A program made the translations under genes and the position numbers. A stretch of 11,673 nucleotides of DNA, from NCBI GenBank assembly GCA_900771035.1, contig CAAGML010000110.1:1-11673 (forward strand). The letters run 5' to 3'. Of this stretch, positions 1 through 5,575 are shown one piece after another; position 1 is the stretch's first letter; the number at the start of each line of letters is the position of its first letter. The DNA comes from Bacteroidales bacterium. Its GTDB lineage: Bacteria > Bacteroidota > Bacteroidia > Bacteroidales > Paludibacteraceae. A model generated the notes under the pieces. It was not told the origin of the DNA, did not search any database, and saw only the letters and a list, made by a program, of their open reading frames with translations.

Positions 1-842
1 AGCACCACACCACCCTTTGCCGTTCCGTCAAGTTTTGTGACGGCAAGCGACGACACCTGCGTTGCCTTGGTGAACTGCGTGGCCTGCTCGTATGCGTTCT
101 GCCCCGTACTACCGTCCAAAACAAGCATAACGTCATGCGGAGCGTCAGGCACCACTTTCTGCATCACTTTCTTGATTTTAGTAAGCTCGTTCATCAGGGC
201 AATCTTGTTGTGCAGCCTTCCCGCAGTGTCTATTATCACCACGTCAGCATCGTTAGCCTTTGCCGACGACAGAGTGTCGAAAGCCACCGACGCAGGGTCA
301 GCGCCCATATTCTGCTTTATGACGGGACATCCGGTCCTCTCGCCCCACACTTGCAACTGCTCTATGGCAGCAGCCCTGAAGGTGTCTGCCGCCCCAAGAT
401 ATACTTTCTTGCCCGCCTGTTTGAACTGGTAAGCCATCTTTCCTATCGTGGTTGTCTTGCCGACACCGTTCACGCCAACCACCATTATGACGTAAGGCTT
501 GGCAGGGAGCTCATCCTCAAACGAAAGCACCTTCCCGCTGTTGTTCTCCGACAGCAACTCCCCAATCACACTCTTTATTGTCTTGTTAAGCTCGTCAGTG
601 TTGACATATTTCTGCACCGAGACACGGTTCTCTATCCTCTTGATTATGTCAAGCGTTGTCTCAACACCCACGTCAGACGTAACCAAAGCCTCCTCCAGAT
701 TGTCCAGAACCTCATCGTCAACCTTATCCTTACCCACCACAGCCCGTGCGACCTTCTTGAAAAAACTCTCTTTCGTCTTCTGCAAGCCTTCGTCCAACAC
801 TTCTTTCTTCTTTTTGCTATCAAACAGTCCGAATAATCCCAT
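1..842 (-). CDS. ftsY: Signal recognition particle receptor FtsY (C-terminus cut by window edge)
   Basis: SRP-family GTPase that docks the ribosome-SRP complex at the inner membrane for co-translational insertion of membrane proteins. The start ATG at 842 gives MGLFGLFDSKKKKE, the short amphipathic lysine-rich N-terminus usual in Bacteroidota, which lack the long acidic A domain of E. coli. The NG domain follows: helical N domain about residues 20-95, G1/P-loop GVNGVGKT at 123-130, DTFRAAA at 153-159, G3 DTAGR at 205-209, G4 TKLDG at 269-273, then AKGG at 275-278. 280 codons are visible; the family is usually near 315-320 residues, so roughly the last 35-40 lie beyond the edge. No frameshift is seen. 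A consensus promoter lies just upstream, and the gene is divergent from the carboxypeptidase. Identification is secure. Confidence 0.97.
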   Translation of the reverse strand, partial: MGLFGLFDSKKKKEVLDEGLQKTKESFFKKVARAVVGKDKVDDEVLDNLEEALVTSDVGVETTLDIIKRIENRVSVQKYVNTDELNKTIKSVIGELLSENNSGKVLSFEDELPAKPYVIMVVGVNGVGKTTTIGKMAYQFKQAGKKVYLGAADTFRAAAIEQLQVWGERTGCPVIKQNMGADPASVAFDTLSSAKANDADVVIIDTAGRLHNKIALMNELTKIKKVMQKVVPDAPHDVMLVLDGSTGQNAYEQATQFTKATQVSSLAVTKLDGTAKGGVV

Positions 843-877
843 ATTATCAATGTTTTATATTACAGTTATACAAATTG

Positions 878-909
878 CAAATTTACGATTATTTCCGCAA
901 ACCACCAAA
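878..909 (-). promoter_or_regulatory. Bacteroidota-type promoter of ftsY
   Basis: On the minus strand a -33 box TTTG (909-906) is followed after exactly 20 nt by a -7 box TAAATTTG (885-878). This matches the Bacteroidota primary sigma consensus TTTG/N19-21/TAnnTTTG with no mismatch. Transcription would begin near 872, giving a leader of about 30 nt before the ftsY ATG. The box match is read directly; activity is inferred. Confidence 0.72.
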
Positions 910-941
910 CAAATTTCCCAGTTTTTTTTGCTGTTTTTTTC

Positions 942-972
942 TTCGCTTTCCGACTCATTTTTCCTATATTTG
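942..972 (+). promoter_or_regulatory. Bacteroidota-type promoter of the M15 carboxypeptidase gene
   Basis: The -7 box TATATTTG (965-972) is a full TAnnTTTG match. Nineteen bases upstream is TTCG (942-945), a one-mismatch -33 box. T-tracts lie just upstream (T8 at 922-929, T7 at 934-940) and could act as an upstream element. The predicted start near 979 gives a leader of about 45 nt. It lies back to back with the ftsY promoter, with 32 bp between the two. Confidence 0.65.
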
Positions 973-1024
973 CAAACGCAAACGTCACTGAGGTTTTACT
1001 TCCCGAACAGACACGTATGTAACA

Positions 1025-1858
1025 ATGAAACAAACGTTTACAAAATCACTGACAATCCTTGCATTCGCATTCATAACAACCGCCGCTCTTGCGCAAGGCT
1101 CACCGGATTTCACCAAAAGCCGTGTCATGGGTCAATTCGTCCCATCCACCGACACCCTTTTCGTACCTTACCGTCCACCTTACGACACTACGGCAATTAT
1201 GTTTGTTCACCGCGAGACATATAACGCCTTCATCAGAATGAGCGAGGCCGCGACACAAGACGGTATCAACCTTTTTATAGTATCAGCCACAAGGAATTTC
1301 CAACGGCAGGCTGCAATATGGGAACGCAAATGGCAAATCTTTCCCGGCGAGCCAAAAGAAAAAGCCATCAACATCTTGAACTATTCCTCAATGCCGGGAA
1401 CATCTCGTCACCACTGGGGTACAGACATAGACCTATGCTCAGTGGAAGATTCCGACTGGACAAAACCCGAAATGCAGGTCACGCTCCGCTGGCTAAACGA
1501 AAACGCCATTAAATACGGTTTTTTCATGCCATACAGCGACGACCCTGAACGCACCGGATACAAATACGAGCCATGGCACTGGAGTTACTACCCTCTGTCC
1601 GACTACTACACCGAACTTTACAGGATTCTAATCTCACCCGAAGACATAACAGGCTTCTCCGGCTCGTCACTTGCCGCAGAACTGGATGTTATCAAAAACT
1701 ATGTGCTCGGGATAGCAAAACACGGCAAACCCTTCTCAATCGCCACTGTGCCTTACGACAAAGATGCTCACCTCGTACAACGCATACAAAGGCAAAGTGA
1801 CCAACATCAACGTCACCGCATCGCCCGTCGGCGTAATCACCGCCGAAAGAATAAGTAA
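1025..1858 (+). CDS. Secreted M15-family D-alanyl-D-alanine carboxypeptidase (VanY/DacB-like) with basic C-terminal tail
   Basis: Zinc D,D-carboxypeptidase predicted to remove the terminal D-Ala from peptidoglycan stem peptides in the periplasm. Residues 1-24 form a signal peptide (KQTFTK, hydrophobic core, cleavage near ALAQ-G). The catalytic domain spans about 45-205. Its metal motif SxHxxGxxxD is SRHHWGTDID at 127-136, with ligands H129 and D136; ExxH is EPWH at 182-185, with catalytic E182 and ligand H185. All key residues are present. Relatives typically end just after the equivalent of VIKNYVLGI (222-230), whereas this one runs on to residue 277. Residues 238-277 are encoded antisense to the end of tatC, and the last 25 residues contain 14 Arg, Lys or His. 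The tail therefore looks like an extension after loss of an earlier stop. The enzyme class is secure; the substrate (L,D versus D,D ends, or a role in recycling) is inferred from family. Confidence 0.9.
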   Translation: MKQTFTKSLTILAFAFITTAALAQGSPDFTKSRVMGQFVPSTDTLFVPYRPPYDTTAIMFVHRETYNAFIRMSEAATQDGINLFIVSATRNFQRQAAIWERKWQIFPGEPKEKAINILNYSSMPGTSRHHWGTDIDLCSVEDSDWTKPEMQVTLRWLNENAIKYGFFMPYSDDPERTGYKYEPWHWSYYPLSDYYTELYRILISPEDITGFSGSSLAAELDVIKNYVLGIAKHGKPFSIATVPYDKDAHLVQRIQRQSDQHQRHRIARRRNHRRKNK

Positions 1859-2485
1859 CCCCACAAAGGCATGACGCCTGAACCTCCCCATCATCGCCGC
1901 ATTTACCACGCCGATTTTCCCTAAAAACCACGCTAATACCGGCATCTCAAACAACACACCCATTATCAACGAAAGCATAAGCAATGTCGAGACGTACGAG
2001 CCTAATGAAATCTGATTGACCACCATCGGGTCAACCTGATACTCGGCAAGAAACCTGAATGCGAAAGGAAAAATAATGAAATAGTTCAACAAAACGCCCA
2101 AGACAAAGAGAACGACACCACCCGACAAAACCCCGACCGAATACCTCCGCTCCTTCTCATACAACGCAGGGGCGACAAACCTATACAACTCAACGATGAT
2201 TAAAGGCATGGCACACACCACCCCCGTCACCAACGACACCTCAAGGTGCACCATAAACTGCGACGCAAGCTCAATGTTTATGAACCGCACCTCACAAGGC
2301 TCGAAACCTATTATCCTATAGAGAATGAAATCGCTTTTGGCAGGTGCGAAAAGAATATCGAAAAGCGGCTCCTTGAGGAAAAACGCCACAACCGACAATA
2401 CGAATACAGCCGACAAGCAGCGTATCAACGTCCCCCTGAAGACCTCCAGATGGTCCCAGAACCCCATTTCCTGCTTCTCGTCCAT
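1736..2485 (-). CDS. tatC: Sec-independent protein translocase subunit TatC
   Basis: Multi-spanning inner-membrane core of the twin-arginine translocase. It binds the RR signal peptide and recruits TatA to export folded proteins. From ATG 2485 it is 249 residues, normal for the family, with about six hydrophobic segments (roughly 19-37, 76-105, 117-140, 163-188, 207-219, 225-245). Family motifs visible are FWDHLEVFR (9-17), FVAPALYEKERR (103-114; its Glu112 matches the signal-binding Glu103 of E. coli), FEMPVLAWFL (179-188) and TPTGDAVT (218-225). The glutamate expected in HLxELR is replaced: the motif reads HLEVFR. A GTG at 2494, abutting the tatA stop, would add MPL. I prefer the ATG because MDEKQEMGFWDHL matches family N-termini. 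The gene lies directly downstream of tatA, and its 3' end overlaps the convergent carboxypeptidase gene. Confidence 0.95.
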   Translation of the reverse strand: MDEKQEMGFWDHLEVFRGTLIRCLSAVFVLSVVAFFLKEPLFDILFAPAKSDFILYRIIGFEPCEVRFINIELASQFMVHLEVSLVTGVVCAMPLIIVELYRFVAPALYEKERRYSVGVLSGGVVLFVLGVLLNYFIIFPFAFRFLAEYQVDPMVVNQISLGSYVSTLLMLSLIMGVLFEMPVLAWFLGKIGVVNAAMMGRFRRHAFVGLLILSAVITPTGDAVTLMLVTLPLYALYEVSIFVVRHSGD

Positions 2486-2494
2486 CAACGGCAC

Positions 2495-2671
2495 TTACTT
2501 TTTCTCGTCGTCCTTTTTCTCTTCGTCAGCCACACCGTTGACCCCGTCCTTGAACGACTTGACACCCTTGCCAAGCCCCTTCATCAGTTCAGGAATCTTT
2601 TTGCCGCCGAACAACAGCAAAACCACAAGCACGATTACTACGATTTCCGCAGTTCCAATCATTAACAACAT
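2495..2671 (-). CDS. tatA: Sec-independent protein translocase subunit TatA (TatA/E type)
   Basis: 58-residue Tat pore-forming subunit, short but typical of Bacteroidota. A single N-terminal transmembrane helix (about residues 8-21, GTAEIV then a Val/Leu run) carries the polar residue E9. It is followed by the FGGKKIPEL hinge (21-29), the amphipathic helix [14 protein letters not shown] (30-43) and a charged [10 protein letters not shown] tail. The start is ATG 2671 (MLLMIG); ATG 2662 (MIGTAEI) is also possible. The longer TTG reading from 2716 would run into the opposite gene and is not family-like. The stop TAA (2497-2495) abuts the tatC region, so the two form one operon. No tatB is present, so this TatA probably serves both roles. 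Its start lies 18 bp from the divergent thioesterase start. Confidence 0.94.
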   Translation of the reverse strand: MLLMIGTAEIVVIVLVVLLLFGGKKIPELMKGLGKGVKSFKDGVNGVADEEKKDDEKK

Positions 2672-2689
2672 AACAACTATTTTTTGAAT

Positions 2690-3040
2690 ATGACTAAATC
2701 GTTTACTGTAACACAAGAACTTACCGCCCAGCTAATAGGTTCAGGGTCACTTCCCGTACTCGCCACGCCTGCACTCGCAGCTTGGATTGAGAACGTCGCC
2801 ACACTTGTCACCGCGCCACTCCTGTCCGAAGGCGAAACCTCCGTCGGCACAAACATCAACCTCGACCACCTTCGCAAATCCCTCGTCGGCGAGAAAATCG
2901 AAGTATCCGTCGAACTTGTCAGCCACGAAGGCCGTCAGCTCAGCTTCACAGCCGAATGCCACAACACCGAAGGCACACTTGTCGGCAAAGCCTCCCACAC
3001 CCGCTTCATCGTCAACACCGCACGTTTCATGTCGCATTAA
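2690..3040 (+). CDS. FlK-like hotdog-fold acyl-CoA thioesterase
   Basis: 116-residue single-domain hotdog protein resembling the fluoroacetyl-CoA thioesterase (FlK) family, predicted to hydrolyse an acyl-CoA thioester in the cytoplasm; no signal peptide. Family features are [11 protein letters not shown] (17-27), the helix [13 protein letters not shown] (28-40), [11 protein letters not shown] (51-61), the strand region GRQLSFTAE (81-89) and the closing THERF-like strand SHTRFIVN (102-109). E34 and H60 are 26 residues apart, the spacing of Glu50 and His76 of FlK, with T27 a candidate for Thr42; this alignment is from memory and tentative. ATG 2690 is chosen; an upstream in-frame TTG at 2684 adds only two residues. 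Most members have no known substrate and nothing nearby defines one. It stands alone between two minus-strand operons. Confidence 0.85.
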   Translation: MTKSFTVTQELTAQLIGSGSLPVLATPALAAWIENVATLVTAPLLSEGETSVGTNINLDHLRKSLVGEKIEVSVELVSHEGRQLSFTAECHNTEGTLVGKASHTRFIVNTARFMSH

Positions 3041-3057
3041 CCAATGACTGCTTGACA

Positions 3058-3079
3058 ACGGTACATTAACGGTATATTG
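3058..3079 (+). repeat. Tandem 11-bp imperfect direct repeat between convergent genes
   Basis: Two adjacent 11-bp copies, ACGGTACATTA and ACGGTATATTG, differ at two positions and repeat at about one helical turn. TTGAC occurs at both flanks (3053-3057 and 3077-3081). The repeat lies in the 66-bp spacer between the ends of the thioesterase and TonB-receptor genes, where I see no clear terminator hairpin. Function is unknown and chance is possible. Confidence 0.35.
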
Positions 3080-3106
3080 ACCTATCCGCTCCCCCAATCG
3101 CCAAAT

Positions 3107-5575
3107 CTAAAACCCTACCGAAACCTTGAAGTTAACCATAAAACCCGAAAGGTAATTCGGCACCGCATACTGCATATCGTTGACATCCGTCACCCAGTAA
3201 TACGAGTTGACATTGCTGATGTTGAACAGGTTGAGGAACTCCAGCGTCAGCCAGAAGTTCTCGACCGGCTGGTTCTTGCTGAACCACTTCTCACGCCCTT
3301 TGATGAACCCTCTTGAAGCGCCGATATCAACCCTGTTGTAAGCTTTCGACCGATAAACGGCTTTGTACCTCTCTTCATGCGGAGCACCGAAAGGCAACCC
3401 GTCCGACCATACGAATTTCAGATACACCTTATACTCAGGATGGTTAGGCACATAATCCTGAAAAAACACCGAGATGTTGTACCTTTGCTCGTTAGGTCTT
3501 GAAATCCACTGTGGCTCCACCTCGCCAAGGTATCTTCCCGTATTGCTGTAAGCGGAATAGTGGTCGCCGATGATGTTTTCCCTGACTCTCATCCACGAAA
3601 ATGAAATCCACGAGTCAGTCCCCGGCACAAACTCTCCGAACAGTTTCAAATCCACACCTGCCGCGTATGCCGTAGCGTCATTCAAACCCGAATATCTAAT
3701 CTTCAAATTATCCACATAATAACTTATCACTCTGTCCGCCGGCTTGTAATATCCCTCAAGCGTCAGTTTGAACGGACGACCCCAAGCTCTGAAATTATAG
3801 TCAATCCCCACCACGGCATGCCATGTCCTCTGAGCCTTAATATCTTTATTCAGGACGACGATATTGTTGCCGTTTTCGTCAGATACCTCCTGCCTCAACT
3901 CTTTGTAAAACGGTGCCTGATAATACATTCCCCCCGAGAGTCTGAAATCAAAGTCTGCCTTCTCCCATTCAGGCGTGTAAGTTATCATTGCCCTTGGCGA
4001 CACCAGAAACTCATTGTTCCACGACCACCAGTTACCCCTCACTCCAGCCATGAAATTCCACACACCGCTGTTTGCAAAGAGCTTGTACCTCTCCTGCACA
4101 TACATCTGTATCCTGTGCGTCTTCAAATCCACATCCGAATACAAGTTATACACCACATTGACATTCCTTCCGTCGTAAGGCAATGAGTACCCTGACGAAT
4201 CCCTGTTCTCCCACTCTGAAATCCTGTCCAACACCATCTCGTATTGGTAACTCAACCCCCAACTGAGCCTGTTATCATTTTTCTTCCACTCACCAGAATG
4301 TCCCACGTTTACGACCGTAGCACTAAGTCTGTTTCTCGCATGTTCGTGGAATGTGCCAATGCCGATATCCGTCACATCATCGTCCGACGTGCCACCCATC
4401 TGAATGTCCACCAGTGAATACTCGCCTGTAATATCGTACGTCTCACGCTCGTCTGTGCTGAACGCACTGACATTCAATCCTAACTTCACGTCGCTCACAG
4501 GTTTATACGTAACCCCGAAAGCACCAAAATATGTCCTAAATATGTCATATTCTGAGCCTGTAAAATCAACCGTAAACGAATGAGCATCAGATATTGTGCC
4601 GAACGAAGTTGACCTCGTCTTTGGCACAAATTTGTAATGGTTCAATGAAATGTTGCCCAAGAAACTGAACTCAACTTTTTTTCCCGCCAGCCAAGTCATG
4701 TATGTTTGGTAATCACCATAGTAAGGAGCATATTCTCCTTTAGTGTCCATGGTTCCAAGCAGAGTCTGGACAGTCTTGAACCTCAATCCATGCAACTGCG
4801 TGAAATTCTTGCCTGATGCCCCTACGAAAACGGTTGCACCCTGTAAAGATGCCGATATATTAGCCTCGAACTTCTTAGGCTTTCTGTAAACCACATCAAG
4901 TACAGAAGCTGATTTGTCACCGTATGTAGCATCAAAGCCGCCGGACGAGAAACTGACCGACTCAACCATATCAGGGTTGATAATGCTCAGCCCCTCCTGC
5001 TGACCACTACGTATCAGCAATGGTCTATACACCTCAATACCATTTATATACACACTATTTTCGTCATAATTTCCACCTCTGACAGAGTATTGAGAACTCA
5101 GTTCGTTGGTCGAGTTAACACCCGGCATCATCGTCAGCATTCCCTCAATTCCTCCACTTGCGCTGCCGGGCATCACCCTGACATTTGAAATGTCAAGTGT
5201 CTGCATTGCTGTATTCTGGCGCAAACGTGCTATGACAAAAACGTCATTCAGCATAGTGGTATCAGGCTGCAATCTGACTTGCAGATTGTACGCACGTTCA
5301 TCCCCTATCTTATACCGTCTGTAAGCGGTTTTGTATCCCACGTATGAGAATTTCAGGTATATGCTGTCCGCCAACTCCATACCAACCTCATAATATCCCT
5401 TGTCATTTGTAATCGCACCGCCGGTCTCGCCACTCGAAGTCTTGGTCTGTACTGTTGCCGACATAATGCCCTTCCCTTGTTCGTCAAGCACATACCCACG
5501 GACATAAACCTTCTCCGCTGACAACCCTGCCGCCAACGTAACAACACCCAACAATATTAGCAATAACCTTTTCAA
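3107..5575 (-). CDS. TonB-dependent outer-membrane receptor with N-terminal carboxypeptidase-regulatory-like domain
   Basis: 822-residue outer-membrane receptor predicted to import a ligand using the proton-motive force through TonB-ExbBD. Order: signal peptide 1-20 (KRLLLILLGVVTLAAGLSA, cleavage before EKV); a beta-sandwich carboxypeptidase-regulatory-like domain about 24-103 with GYVLDEQGKGI near the start; a plug domain about 125-232 with LTMMPGVN (147-154), YSVRGGNYDENSVYINGIE (163-181) and GGFDATYGDKSASVLDVV (212-229); then a 22-strand-type barrel rich in aromatic alternation, ending in VSVGF with the terminal Phe expected of outer-membrane proteins. The only start giving a complete signal peptide is TTG at 5575-5573; it overlaps the uvrD stop by 4 bases, so expression is probably coupled. 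No SusD partner is adjacent, so a glycan-uptake pair is not indicated. The ligand is unknown (siderophore, cobalamin, peptide or other). Confidence 0.93.
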   Translation of the reverse strand: MKRLLLILLGVVTLAAGLSAEKVYVRGYVLDEQGKGIMSATVQTKTSSGETGGAITNDKGYYEVGMELADSIYLKFSYVGYKTAYRRYKIGDERAYNLQVRLQPDTTMLNDVFVIARLRQNTAMQTLDISNVRVMPGSASGGIEGMLTMMPGVNSTNELSSQYSVRGGNYDENSVYINGIEVYRPLLIRSGQQEGLSIINPDMVESVSFSSGGFDATYGDKSASVLDVVYRKPKKFEANISASLQGATVFVGASGKNFTQLHGLRFKTVQTLLGTMDTKGEYAPYYGDYQTYMTWLAGKKVEFSFLGNISLNHYKFVPKTRSTSFGTISDAHSFTVDFTGSEYDIFRTYFGAFGVTYKPVSDVKLGLNVSAFSTDERETYDITGEYSLVDIQMGGTSDDDVTDIGIGTFHEHARNRLSATVVNVGHSGEWKKNDNRLSWGLSYQYEMVLDRISEWENRDSSGYSLPYDGRNVNVVYNLYSDVDLKTHRIQMYVQERYKLFANSGVWNFMAGVRGNWWSWNNEFLVSPRAMITYTPEWEKADFDFRLSGGMYYQAPFYKELRQEVSDENGNNIVVLNKDIKAQRTWHAVVGIDYNFRAWGRPFKLTLEGYYKPADRVISYYVDNLKIRYSGLNDATAYAAGVDLKLFGEFVPGTDSWISFSWMRVRENIIGDHYSAYSNTGRYLGEVEPQWISRPNEQRYNISVFFQDYVPNHPEYKVYLKFVWSDGLPFGAPHEERYKAVYRSKAYNRVDIGASRGFIKGREKWFSKNQPVENFWLTLEFLNLFNISNVNSYYWVTDVNDMQYAVPNYLSGFMVNFKVSVGF

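Noticed and set aside
37..1224. Long plus-strand reading frames (37-432, 135-836, 499-1224) opposite ftsY
   Set aside because: They are antisense to a clear FtsY, have Ser/Thr/Cys-rich compositions with no domain, and run through the promoter spacer.
1764..1874. Short plus frame (36 residues) that a frameshift would join to the carboxypeptidase, giving a less basic C-terminus
   Set aside because: It also lies antisense to tatC, no slippery site is seen, and family members end before this point, so there is no reason to prefer it.
2678..2686. TATTTTTTG as a promoter of the thioesterase gene
   Set aside because: Spacing is TA-n3-TTTG instead of TA-n2-TTTG, no -33 box is seen, and it ends 3 bases before the ATG.
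2246..2687. Plus-strand frames opposite tatC/tatA (2246-2665, 2325-2687)
   Set aside because: Shadows of confidently identified Tat genes with no recognisable domain.
2747..3097. Minus-strand 116-residue frame opposite the thioesterase
   Set aside because: Antisense to a recognisable hotdog protein and without any domain.
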